A stretch of DNA of 64,000 nucleotides from Bidens hawaiensis. Taxonomy: Eukaryota; Streptophyta; Magnoliopsida; Asterales; Asteraceae. The notes under the pieces are model-generated. The model was not told where the DNA came from, made no database searches, and saw only the letters and a program-made list of their open reading frames with translations. The position numbers were made by a program, and so were the translations under genes. The stretch lies in assembly GCA_021521415.1 (NCBI GenBank), contig JAIQDT010014640.1, positions 62,001 to 126,000 on the forward strand. The letters run 5' to 3'. Position 1 is the stretch's first letter, and each line of letters starts with the position of its first letter. Below are positions 11,873 to 23,535 of this stretch, in pieces.

Positions 11873-13103
11873 AAGCCTCATGGATTATGTGTTATAATAG
11901 ACAAATTGGTCATGGATCATAATATAATATGAAATAATGACATGACATCTACTTGACATCTTATGTGGAGTGCCTAGTTAAATGTCATGCAGACAAAGTT
12001 GTGTTGCTTTAATAGATTAGTTAGATGAAACTTTTGATAATGATATCTCTTTGTAGTCTAGGAATAGATCTGGGCATTTAGATTAAAATAGTCAATGGTT
12101 TAGATCTATTATGTATTAAAAACCGTATAATGTCCTATTTAAGAGATATATTGTTTTATATATAGAAGACTTTATTTTAAACCTTCCTAGACTTCTTAGG
12201 TTTTTGTATTTGTTTTTATTTGCATGTTTGTGAAGGAGATTTTATTTCGGGGGAATTATCAAAATGGACAAGTTGAAAACTTACGAAACTTGACATGAAA
12301 AGTCAGTCTTCACCAAACTAGATATCCAAAACCAACCACTTGATCAATGCCAAAAATCATGCCACCAATACATGCGCGAAGGGAAGATTAAACTTTAGCT
12401 AAGGCGAAGCCCCGACTTTTAACTATCAATTATGATAAAGCATAACACATATCTAATCTTAATATATCTAGTATCGGTTACACGCGGAATCCATTACCAA
12501 TTGTGTTTGATGTGTTAAACGTTCAGTTGATGCTCAATTATGATTAATTAAGGTGTATGTGACTTGTGTGTGTGTTCCGGAGAGATTTTGGCAACATAAC
12601 ATTACTTAATTGATGAAATAGGCAAAAACTGTCTCATACGCATGAGACAACCTTACAAATAAGCTTTGCCATACTCATGAAGCCTCATGCGCATGGTTTG
12701 ATGTGTATGACTCCCATATGCCTACATTCTATGTGTACGGGGCTTAACATTACAAATTTGACACAAATAGACTTATACCTTGAAACTACGTGCCCTAGAC
12801 ACCTATACAGGACAAGACACTGAATAAAATACACTAACAGCCTAGTCTCCGCTTCCAAATGCCTCTAAGGCTTAGCCCCATTTTGCACGCATATTAATTT
12901 AATTGGTTGTTTTTGTATACCTTGTTATACTTTTAGCCGGCGCTTTCTAAGTAAAGATTATTTTGTATGTAAGTGGTTAACTTGTCCATTTTAGTGATTT
13001 TCACTTCTATTTATTGCTTTGGTGATGAGAAGACATTGTGCAAAATTGTGATTTAAATATAATTATTGTAATTACAAGTTAAACATATACATCGTTTGCA
13101 CAC
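11873..13103. other. Spacer between MULE and Tat element A
   Basis: No open frame or repeat with a recognisable family was found. The stretch 12350-12960 is less AT-rich and contains variations on GCATGAGAC and CTCATGCG, so it may be an old LTR fragment, but nothing decides this. The last five bases (CACAC, 13099-13103) are the left target duplication of element A. Confidence 0.4.
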
Positions 13104-13762
13104 TGAAGAAACACTAATCCACCCCTCAAGGTCTAACACGTTAATCCGAGGGATTAAGATAAGTATTCCCCACGATGGGTTATAAAACCTTCTTTGGCAC
13201 AGATGAGTATATCCTGCAAAATAGAATATCGTGAGCTCGTTACGAGGAATGAGGGGGGATTCTCTCGTAACCACCCTCCGGCGTGAGAATCATTATTTGG
13301 TAGTATGGAATATATATTTAATGAATATGAGAGAGTATATCCTTTACCATTTGGAGATCCACTGGTATTTATAGCCGGAGGAGAGACAGAAAGGGTGGTC
13401 AACCACGTTGTCACGTCCTTCCACCAATAACATTCTCCATTCGTGTGATTGTGGAGGTTGGTGGAAGTTGGTGGGCATCATGGCCTTTTGACAAGGACAT
13501 TTCGTACTGTTTGTACTATCCCTTGTGGTTGTTCCATCCCTATTGGTTGGGTGCTTATTCCTATGTGGATTGTACCTTTTTTGTCCCATGCTTGTGGGAC
13601 CTTTGCGATACTATTCCCTAGGCGTTAAGGGATATGTATTATTTAAAAGAACCACCCGGCGCATGGCGATTACTCTCGCCTTTAGTTCCGCCCAACGCTT
13701 TGGTCGCGCTTAGTTTGGGTATTATACTTGTTAAATGGTGGGTTTGATACCCTAACTCTACA
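13104..13762 (-). repeat. 3' LTR of element A
   Basis: Direct partner of 33486-34144, of identical 659-bp length. It is bordered by CACAC on the left and by the polypurine-type tract (13763-13775 on the plus strand) on the right. It contains no coding frame. Confidence 0.93.
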
Positions 13763-13972
13763 AGTCCCCCTAGTCCATAGTTCTCATTTCTCAAAAAGGG
13801 GAGCTGTGGACTTATCATGGGCTTTTGTTTGTACTTTTCAGCTGTTTGCATTCCGCCTGTTCTTTACCAATACTGTCTGTTTGGGTATTTGGTTAATGAA
13901 AACCATTCTTCCCGACAAGTAGGTACTTAACAAGCATCAGTCGGTATTTTGAATATTATGGTTTCGCGTTTT

Positions 13973-14574
13973 AGTGGTTGATTTTGAAAATCATCCTCTG
14001 GTGGTGCCTTGTTTTGGTGGGTGATTATTGAAAATCATCCCTTGGCGGAGCCCATTTTCGCGGGTGATTATTGAAAATCATCCATTGGCGGAGCCCATTT
14101 TCGCGGGTGATTATTGAAAATCATCCCTTGGCGGAGCCCATTTTGGCGGGTGATTATTGAAAATCATCCCTTGGCGGAGCCTATTTTGGCGGGTGATTAT
14201 TGAAAATCATCCCTTGGTGGAGCCTTTTTGGCGGGTGATTATTGAAAATCATCCCTTGGCGGAGCCTATTTTGGCGGGTGATTATTGAAAATCATCCCTT
14301 GGCGAAGCACGTTTTGGCGGGTGATTATTGAAAATCATCCCTTGGCGGAGCCCATTTTGGCGGGTGATTATTGAAAATCATCCCTTGGCGGAGCCTATTT
14401 TGGCGGGTGATTATTGAAAATCATCCCTTGGCGGAGCCTATTTTAGCGGGTGATTATTGAAAATCATCCCTTGGTGGAGCCTATTTTGGCGGGTGATTAT
14501 TGAAAATCATCCCTTGGTGGAGCCTATTTTGGCGGGTGATTATTGAAAATCATCCCTTGACGGAGCCTATTTTT
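13973..14574. repeat. 43-bp tandem array in the 3' region of element A
   Basis: About thirteen units of 43 bp (GGGTGATTATTGAAAATCAT then CCCTTGGCGGAGCC...), plus one diverged unit at the left edge. The units differ at few positions. Each contains the near-palindrome TGATTATTGAAAATCA. The array lies between the 3' LTR and the promoter of the antisense gene. Variable tandem repeats in this part of Tat/Ogre elements are known to seed plant satellites. Confidence 0.95.
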
Positions 14575-14844
14575 ATCAACATTTGTTATTTTTTTCATGT
14601 GTTGATGACGTGTATTTGGCGTGGAGAGGTGAATTAAATGCAAGTTAGTGAAGCGACAGTCGGATATGACAGTTTGGCGACGGTTGCTCTGCAGTTCAGC
14701 TTTTTCGTCTGTGTCAGGCGAGTGGGCGAGAATCCCGGTGACGCGCCCAGCTGTAACACATATCCACTGGGTTTTTGTTATCGTGGCAGTTTATTATTGG
14801 ACCGCGTGTCGTCCATCCTTTTTGTATCCCTCATCTCTTATTAG

Positions 14845-14852
14845 TATAAAAG
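14845..14852 (+). promoter_or_regulatory. TATA box of the antisense gene in element A
   Basis: TATAAAAG lies 85-92 bp upstream of the ATG at 14937. Element C has TATATAAAG at a comparable place (117-125 bp upstream of its ATG). The match in position between two diverged elements supports a real internal promoter on the strand opposite to gag-pol. Confidence 0.65.
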
Positions 14853-14936
14853 GCGGGGTTACTCCATTTGGAAATCACTTTTCCCACTTTTTCTGCATAT
14901 TTTCCTTTCCTTCCTTCGTTGAATACTTTCTCCGTT

Positions 14937-17001
14937 ATGGCTGAATCCTCTCAATCGTCTAAGACCAAGAAGAATAACAATATGGAGTTCGTCGGTTGTC
15001 GTATGACTGTTGCCGACTTCAATGATATAGTCAAGGTCTATAACCTTGGCCCTGAGTATGAGCCTGAATTTCCTGCGTCTGGCAAGACAGCTCAGGAGGC
15101 TCCTGCTGGCAAGATTGCCGTGTATAGGGAGTATTTTTTCTTGGGCAACTTCCGATTGCCCATTACTCGCTTTTTGTTGGATGTGTTGGATGTTTTTGGG
15201 CTACACCTTAGCCAGATTCATCCCCTCGGAATGGTTCGCCTTCGTCATTTTGAGTATACTTGTCACTGTCTTGGCATTACGCCTACAGCTGACAAGTTAT
15301 CGACATTTTACCGGTGGCGTTTCTACCAGGGGTGGTATAATCTATTTACTCGTGGTAGTGCCAAAGCGATTGCTTTGGATGCACCCCAGAGCTTGCACGA
15401 GTGAAAGAGTTTGTTTTTCTACGTTTCTGCGCGTGTGGTGCCTTATTCCATTCATTTTTTGGATGTGAATGAGCTTGCTGAGCCTAAGGTGGCTCCCTAT
15501 TCTGGTTCGGACTGGTTCACCACGTTACAGGCCAGCCTTTCCCCGCTTCGTCACTACTTCAAGCGTGCGTTAGTGTTGTTTGGGATGAGTCGCATCTGGG
15601 AGGATGCCCATAAGGTGCCGATCATTCTTAACGGCGGTCAGGATTAGTATCGTAATAATAATTTTTTTTATTTATAATAATAACCCTTGCTTCTTTATTC
15701 AGAGGTGGACGATCGCATGCTTCTTTTGCAGCCCGTGGAAGAGGGTGTGAAATTGTTGGGGTGGAGGGATTTGGGTCCTCGCGAGGAACCGATCCTTACT
15801 TGGACCACCCGGAACTTTGTGTTTCCTCTTCCCATGGGGAAATCACTTGCTCCGCGACCGCTGCCGCCTCCTAGCTTTGTTACCCGTCAGGGGGGGGGGG
15901 GGGGGTAAGCCTTTTTTCTGCTACTTATTGAATATAGTTCTTTATTTATTTATTTTTCTAACTTTCCCCCCTTAGTTTTTAGGTAAACGACCTAACGTTG
16001 TGCGTGTTCCTAAGTGCAGTAGTAGGAACACCCAACACAGTGGTGGGGAGATGGTTGCGTTTCCGATAGATACCGCCATGAGAGACGTCGCGGATGATGA
16101 CGGCGATGTCGTCCTCGTTTCCGCGGTCCCATTTGAGGATCCGGTATCTTCGCCCGCATCATTGCTTGAAGCACTCGGTTCAAGTGGTGCCGCGGTGTCT
16201 TCCCCAACCACCTCCGCACAGGTTTCTGTTGGCTTCTCCTCGCCTTCAGTCTTACAGCCTGTGACTGCCGTGTCTGTCTTGGACACAAGTCGGTTTGTCG
16301 CTACTCCAATTTTGGTAGCGACAGATCTTGTGGCTTCTGCAGCCGCAGCTCCTAGAACTGTTGTGGATACGAATTTCGTATCTACCAGTTCATCATCTTC
16401 TTCTTCTTCCGGAGCGGGTGGAGCGTTCACTGTTCCACACCATACGCGACCCGCCCCTGTGATTAATGAAGATGATGAAGAGGTACACCGCCTCTTCAAG
16501 AAACCTCGGGTTGGCAATTTTGTGAAGGGGAGCAGTCTTGTTAAATCGTCAGGTATGGGTCTTCCCCTTGATATTGTGGTTTATTATGACGCGACCTCTT
16601 TTAATTTTCCTTTGATTTTCGCAGGAACTTTGGCGATTTCTTCATCAACTGTTTCTTCCGCTGCTGCGTCTTCGCTAGCGATTGTCTCTGCTAGTTTGCC
16701 GATGATGACAAGCGTTGGTGGCTTGTCGGAGGCGATGCCTTTTGTACAGATGCTGAGTTTGCCAATGATGACGGGTGTGGTTGGCCCATCTGAGGCCGAA
16801 ACCATTGTGACGACGGTACGCAATTCATCGGAAACCTCCATTCCGTTGGTTTCCCAGCCTTCGTCATCTGCTTGACGGATGAAGGCGATTTTGGACGAAT
16901 CACCCAAGGTTAGTCTTGACTTGGGCGGTATTTCTTTTGCCGACCTCATGAAGTCAAGGCAGTCTTCACCAGACAAGGGTTACGTTCTTGATGGTGATGA
17001 G
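14937..17001 (+). pseudogene. Antisense extra gene of element A, 5' half (putative gypsy-type transposon domain)
   Basis: The reading frame begins MAESSQSSKTKK at 14937. Residues about 60-230 align with element C's protein (e.g. KIAVYREYFFLGNFRLPITRF, LGITPTADKLSTFY, FGMSRIWEDA). This is the plant family annotated as 'putative gypsy type transposon' (Transposase_28). Breaks: a TGA at 15402-15404 where element C has Trp, a disturbed exon end near 15645, a 16-G run (15890-15905) before an intron, and a TGA at 16873-16875. Exons are about 14937-15647, 15702-15905 and 15977-17001. A possible 74-bp intron (about 16551-16624) stays open if retained. The middle is Ser/Ala/Thr/Val-rich. The gene is cut at 17001 by element B and resumes at 26633. 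Function unknown. Confidence 0.75.
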
Positions 17002-18803
17002 TGATGTGCGAAAATATATATAAATAATAAACACGAATCACAACTAAGCTTTAAAAAACAAACAATCTATCCTAGTTCACACAAACGGCAAGTGTACCGG
17101 TCGCGTATAGCAAAGATGAGGAAAGTCCGGATATCGAACTCGAAGACACGTGAGAACGGCTCAGATTATAAACCCTAATCCAAGTCCTACCTTAAAAGAT
17201 TTATAATTGATTTTATTATTTTTTTTTATTTTTTTTTAATTTATTTAACTAACTTAACTTAATGAAACTAACAAGAAAACTTAACGGCACTAAACGAGGT
17301 TTTAACAAATGTGGAGAAACGACTACCTAGGCAAGAATCCTATTGACGGTTCAACGGCTAACGGAATTAACTAATCACACGACACCGGGATCTTAAAATA
17401 ATTAACTAAGACTTATTAAAGTTCGCTAGATCACCTCTCGGTCTCACCAACTAACCCTCACAAATCTAAGAAAATTGAATAAATGCACCGATAAAAAGAT
17501 TACTAAGATACCCTAATGACGCATCTCCTCTCGGACTCAACGACACAAAACCCGCTTAAAATTGGTACTAGCAATTATAGGGATAAAGGGGTAACAATAT
17601 TTAACTCGATCTAAGACACATATTTGCATGCAAAACTAAACCAGATAAGACCAAAACTCGCTCTCGCACAATTCTAACCTAACCGAATAAAGACGCGAGA
17701 CAAACCGACTCCCTATTACCTCTCGGTCGCAAGGAAGGTGAAACTATTGAATTTTAATAATTAATCGCCCAAAAGATTCCTATGGTCGCGCTAACCACAA
17801 ACAGATCAAAAACACCAAGTCTATGACCTAAACGTAGAACCCTAACCGAACGACACACAATCAATCAATCAAAGTCATACGCGAATCAATAAGCAATAAT
17901 TATATAAAAACAATATTTAACACATCAAAGATCAAATTAAATAAATTCTTCCAATAATAATACGTCGTGTAATTAATTAAAACCAAATACTGCTAAACAA
18001 TGTCAATAATCATCTCAACCTAGGTAGTGCAAAAGAATTAGCCAATAATCATAACCAAAGCAAACTTAACATATTCAAAAGTCATAATCATCATATCAAG
18101 AAAAATATAGATGAATTTATTAAATAAATAATGCAAACCACTTTAAAGAAAAATAACGTTTGTTTTACTCCAAAGAACCTTCTGTGCATCCATGCATACT
18201 CTTGTAAAAAATCATGTTGTTCTCTTTTCTTTGCTGCTCATCCACGTTCACCACACCAAAACAAATGGGATTATATTTGTTTTTCTTCTTTTCCACACCT
18301 GTTCCTATCGAACCTTTTTAAAGGTTTTATTTATTTTCTTTATTATGTTAGTTCACGCCAACATTGGCTGACCAACCAATCAACACCAATGATTTCTTGA
18401 TTTAATTATTTCTTGCCAAAATGCCGATCGGAAAAATTGTCTTTATGGTGCTAGGGTGTTTAGGCTAGATAATTCTTTGTGATCCTCCCTCTGCCGTACG
18501 CCCCTATTCTTATTAAATGTAGGGTTTTTTATTTTCTAAAGTTATAATATATATAATGTAAGTAAAGTTTTTTTTAGTGGACTTGGTTCGGGCTTCAACT
18601 TGGTTCTTCAAGATTTGATCAAAAAGGCCATTTAAGTCTTTCAAAGCCCAATCTTTTTTTCTCTTTTAAAACCCGCAACCTACGAAAGATTTAAACTTTG
18701 TAAGATCATGTTAAAACAAATCAAACACCATTATTTATTAGATAATAAGCAATAAAAAGATGATAAAAAGGTACGGAAAACAAGTGTGTTTTACAACACA
18801 TCA
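17002..18803 (-). repeat. Full-length 3' LTR of element B
   Basis: Begins TGATGTGCG and ends CACATCA, perfect 7-bp terminal inverted repeats. It is followed at 18804 by a purine tract on the minus strand (GTGTGGGGATG). It shares its first 431 bp with 26202-26632. AT-rich and non-coding. Confidence 0.88.
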
Positions 18804-20594
18804 AACATCCCCACACTTAAAACTTTTTCGTCCCTGAAAAAGAAATCTACACAGGATCATAACCAAGTGAAAAACAACAAACTATCAGATTATTATCATT
18901 TTCAAAGCACAAGAAACAGCCTGACATATTGACCGCGATTGCCGATATTGTTGTCCACTTAAACCCAGCCACCAGCCAATCAAGCCCCCTTTTTGCAATT
19001 AACATTTTAAGTCTAAAAATTAAGGCTACACCTACCCCATCTCAGACAAAGAGAGCTAAAAGAACTAGAGTCGAAGCAAAGTGGTTCGACAAATCACCAT
19101 AAGCCAAGGACTCGTTGATGGTACTAATTAGATGCACTCGGTGAAATTTGATGGATAAATGGTCATGTGGAGGTCGTACGAGCTATTCCTAAATATTATT
19201 GGACTTTGCCCTATAAATTCCTAATTTTTATTTATTGACTAAGAACCTTCGAGCCCCAATAGTGTATCCTTAGAGTCACCATCCCCAAGGTAACACGTAA
19301 ACTTTAAGTCCCGTCTAGTATGTGCATCATTGGCCTCTTTTTCTAACTTTAAACAATGCTCATTTGGCATTTTACAATACATAACTTTCTTCATAAGCAT
19401 TTTGCTTGTCTTGAACAACTTTGGATAATACAATACATAACAAACTTTCAAAACATACTTTTTTTCCCTCTCTTTGTTTTTTTTTCTTTCTTTTTTTTTT
19501 CAATCTTTTATATCACCCTAAAATATATAACTATTTCTAAGCTCGTAAAAATATGGACATGTGGTGTGTGCTAGTTTGAGTGCATTTAATTCTTACCATC
19601 TCAAAGATTTCAGATTATGGTAATCCTCCCTAAGCATCGAAATTCGGTTTCACCATTTTTCAAATTATTATATATATAAAAACTGCTAAAGGGGACTATC
19701 AAAGTTAGTTGGGCCTACCGACACATCCCAAATCAGATATGCAAACCATCCATTTTTTATTATTATATTATATTTTTCAAAAGTTCCGAGAGTTCGTTAG
19801 CACATTGGTAATAATATCATTTCCTGCTTAACGTAGAAGAAAAACTATTTTCAAGGGACATTTTTCTTTAAAACTTTTGTTTTATTTATTTTTTATTTAA
19901 AACATTTTTTTTTCAAGTTTAGTCGCCCCAGCCACTTTCAGTTTTCGGGTGAATGGGTATCCCGTACATCTACAGGTAGAAAACGGGACCAAACATATAC
20001 AAGTATATGTCCCTCGAACTTGAGTAACCGACATATTTTTCAGCGAAAGAACAAAACAATTTTTATTTTTTTATAATAATTTTTTTTAATTAATTTTTTT
20101 TCCTACAACTAATTAAAATAAATTCCCATCCCCACACTTAGAATGAAATCGTCCTTGATGAGAACAAGGAAAAGAAATAAAATAAAATTAAAACTTAAAA
20201 TAGCAAAAAGTAAGACAGAGAACGGGTTACTCCTCTGGTTTATATGCAGATTCTTCATCAGTTGTGTATCAATCGAGCGACCGTATAGCATTTAATTCGC
20301 GGCCGCAACCCCGGGAGAACCAGCTCCAAAACGCCATCAGAGCTACCATACGTATAATAATACCTGTAATAACTCAAACTCGCTCGCATGTAGCGGCGTA
20401 CAAAACATAAAATGAAAACATAAGAAATAAACATATTTTTGTGTTTTTTATTTTTTTATTTTATTAAGTTTTTAAATTTTTTTTTGTATTTTTTTTTGTT
20501 TTTATAAACAAAAAAAATATAATAGATAATAAAGAAAATCAAAATACAAACTATACAACTCGGGCTGTCTCCTGAGTGATGCATCCAAACGCGT
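18804..20594. other. Non-coding 3' region of element B
   Basis: About 1.8 kb separate the 3' LTR from the integrase end. Many Athila elements have an env-like frame at this position; here only short interrupted frames and poly-T/poly-A tracts remain. No transmembrane-rich or recognisable env-like frame could be supported. Confidence 0.6.
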
Positions 20595-21778
20595 CTACGC
20601 CACGGTGAATGAGTCAAGGTAGAACACCTCGACTGTTTGTTCAGCTACCGGTTCGCCTATGTAGTGCTTCAACCTCTGACCATTCACCTTAAACTTCCCG
20701 CTTTTGTCTTCAATCTCAATTGTACCATACGGGAATACCTCAGTAATGGTGAACGGGCCTGACCATCGGGAATTTAGCTTTCCCGGAAATAACCGTAATC
20801 GGGAATTATATAGCAAAACCCGATCCCCACACTTGAACTGTTTATCACCTCTCAACTTTCTATCATGCAGCTCTTTAGTCTTCAGCTTATAAATGTACGA
20901 GTGTACATATGCATGATCGCGAAGTTCCTCTAACTCATGTATCTGATGGAAACGGTTCTCGCCCGCGGATGAAAGATCGAGGTTAACTGTTTGAAGTGCC
21001 TATGAAGCACGATGCTCTAACTCAACAGGTAGATGGCAGGCTTTCCTATAAATCATCCAAAATGGTGTGGAATCGGTCGGAGTTTTGTACGCTGTACGGA
21101 AAGCCCACAAAGCATCATCTAATTTGTCAGACCAGTCCTTTCGGTTTATTCCGACTGTTTTCTCGAGAATGCGTTTGATGCCCCGGTTACTCACCTCTAC
21201 CTGTCCACTAGTCTGTGGGTGGTAGGCAGTCGCAAGCCAATGCGTGACCCCATAGCGTTGCAACGCCTTTTCCATCTGCGCGTTGCAGAAGTGGGTACCT
21301 CGATCGCTGATCAAGGATTTAGGTACACCAAAACGAGAGAAATTTTTTTTCAGAAATCTCATTGCAACTCGGGCGTCATTAGTGGGCAAGGTTTTGACCT
21401 CGACCCACTTGGAAACGTAATCAACTGCCACAAGTATGTACTTGTTCCCTCTAGAAGACGGGAACGGGCCCATAAAATCAATACCCCAGATGTCAAAAAC
21501 CTCGCAAACCTGAATAGCATTCTGGGGCATCTCATTTCGGGATGAGATGTTACCGACACGCTGGCATCAGTCACAGCTTTTAACGAACGCATGAGCATCT
21601 TTGAAAATCGAAGGCCAATAGAATCTAGAATCGAAAACCTTCTTAGCAGTAAGAACAGCACCATGGTGACCTCCTGTCGGTCCCTCATGACAGTGGCTCA
21701 GAATTCGCCACCCTTCTTCAACATCCACACATCTCCTTACAAGCTGATCGACACCTATACGAAAAAAAATGGGTCGTC
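20595..21778 (-). pseudogene. Integrase of element B, broken
   Basis: On the minus strand a degraded zinc-binding region (about 21560-21760) precedes the catalytic core at 21530-21000. Its active-site motifs are DYVSKWVE with the preceding [16 protein letters not shown], and GQVEVSNR (the D, D, E set). The C-terminal part at 20855-20595 carries CGDRVLLYNSRL and FPGKLNSRWSGPF. Premature stops include 21779-21781, a TGA near 21568 inside the zinc-binding region, and TAG at 21000-21002 in the motif after EHRA where the family has Trp. The integrase would join element cDNA to the chromosome. The protein cannot be made in one piece from this copy. Confidence 0.85.
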
Positions 21779-23535
21779 CTAGATGTAGAACTTTACGTCA
21801 GCAAAAAATTTCTTCTTTTGCTGGTAAGACATCCTCCTAGGGAGGGAACCATCGACGAGGAAGTTCGCGATATCAGCAAACCACGGATAGCCGTCATCCT
21901 GGGCTTTGTAAAACATGAGATTCTCTATCGGGAAATGGTCATTGATGATGACCCCGGCATCTCCAATCTCGGCTCTCTCAAGACGTGACAAGTGATCGGC
22001 CGCTACATTCTCGGCCCCTTTTTTTTATCAAGGATTTCGATATCAAACTCCTGAAGCAGCAAGAACCATCGGATAAGACGAGGCATAGCGTCCTGCTTGC
22101 TGAAAAGATAACGAATGGCAGCATGATCCGTGTAGAGGACTGTTTTGGACAGAACAAGATAGGACCTAAACTTATCAAATGCAAACACCACAGCTAACAA
22201 CTCTTTCTCGGTGGTGGTGTAATTCTCCTGGGCACTATTTAGGGTTTGACTAGCATAGTAAATTGGGTGAAAGTGCTTCTCCTTCCGCTGTCCAAGCACT
22301 GCTCCAACGGCATAGTCGCTCACGTCGCACATCAATTCGAATGGCAAAGACCAGTCGGGAGCAATCATGATCGGGGCGTTAACGAGTTTGTCCTTTAGAA
22401 TATCAAACGCCTCGATACACTGTTCAGAGAAAACAAATGGAGCGTCTTTCTCTAGTAGCTTGGTCATCGGTCTCACGATTTTCGAGAAATCTTTAATGAA
22501 TCGGCGATAGAAACCAGCATGACCTAAGAAGCTACGGATGGATCTTACAGAAGTGGGCGGGGGAAGATTAGAAATGGTTTCAATCTTAGCTCGATCGACC
22601 TCGATCCCCGCACTCGATATCCTATGTCCTAGGACGATTCCCTCGCGTACCATGAAGTGACACTTCTCCCAGTTGAGGACTAGGTTGGTATCGACGCAAC
22701 GAGCCATCATATTATCAAGGTTGGTGAGACAATGATCGAAAGAATTCCCGAAGACAGAAAAATCATCCATGAAGACCTCCATGGAATCCTCGATCATGTC
22801 GTGAAAGATCGCCACCATACATCGCTGGAAAGTAGCTGGAGCGTTAAAGAGTCCAAAGGGCATGCGTTTATAGGCAAACGTGCCGTAGGGGCAGGTGAAT
22901 GTGGTTTTCTCCTGATCATCGGGAGAGATCGAGATTTGGAAATACCCGGAGAAACCATCCAGAAAGTAGTAGTACTGCTGACCCGCCAAACGCTCAAGCA
23001 TCTGATCAATGAAGGGTAGAGGAAAGTGATCTTTCCTAGTGGCATCGTTCAGTCTGCGGTAGTCGATTCAAACTCTCCAACCGGTCACGGTCCTAGTGGG
23101 AATAAGTTCGTTCCTTTCATTGGTGACGACAGTCATGCCACCCTTCTTGGGAACCACTTGGACCGGACTCACCCAGGCGCTATCAGAGATGGGAAAAATG
23201 ATTCCCGCATCAAGGAGTTTGATGATTTCTTTCTTAACGACCTCTAACATTTTCGGATTAAGCCTCCGTTGAGGCTGAACGACGGATTTGAAATTATCCT
23301 CCATGAGGATTTTATGAGTGCAGAATGTGGGATTAATCCCTTTGATGTCGATAATCTTCCATGCTATCGCCTCCTTATGTGCTTTCAGCACCTTCAACAA
23401 CTTCAATTTCTCGACCTCCGTCAAGGCAGACGCGATGATGACGGGTAACTTCCTCTCCTCGTCCAAAAATGTATACTCCAGATGATCGGCTAGATCCTTA
23501 AGTTCTAAAGAAGGAGGAGGGCTCTCAACAGAGGG
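21779..23535 (-). pseudogene. Reverse transcriptase and RNase H of element B, broken
   Basis: The RT fingers start after a TGA at 23536-23538 and include VVPKKGGMTVV and the WRV-IDYR motif, interrupted by a TGA near 23066-23068. The palm segment at 23001-22003 contains [25 protein letters not shown] and the catalytic [10 protein letters not shown]. RNase H follows with [26 protein letters not shown] and [12 protein letters not shown] run of eight A residues near 22018-22026 shifts the frame just before the HLSRLER motif at 21985-21779. The core motifs are readable but separated by at least three lesions. Confidence 0.87.

Noticed and set aside
13973..14574. Regular 43-bp repeats, CRISPR-like at first sight
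   Set aside because: Units are contiguous with no unique spacers and lie inside a plant retrotransposon; this is a tandem array.
15972..16517. Minus-strand open frame of 181 codons
   Set aside because: It mirrors the low-complexity Ser/Ala/Thr region of the antisense gene of element A; composition alone keeps it open.
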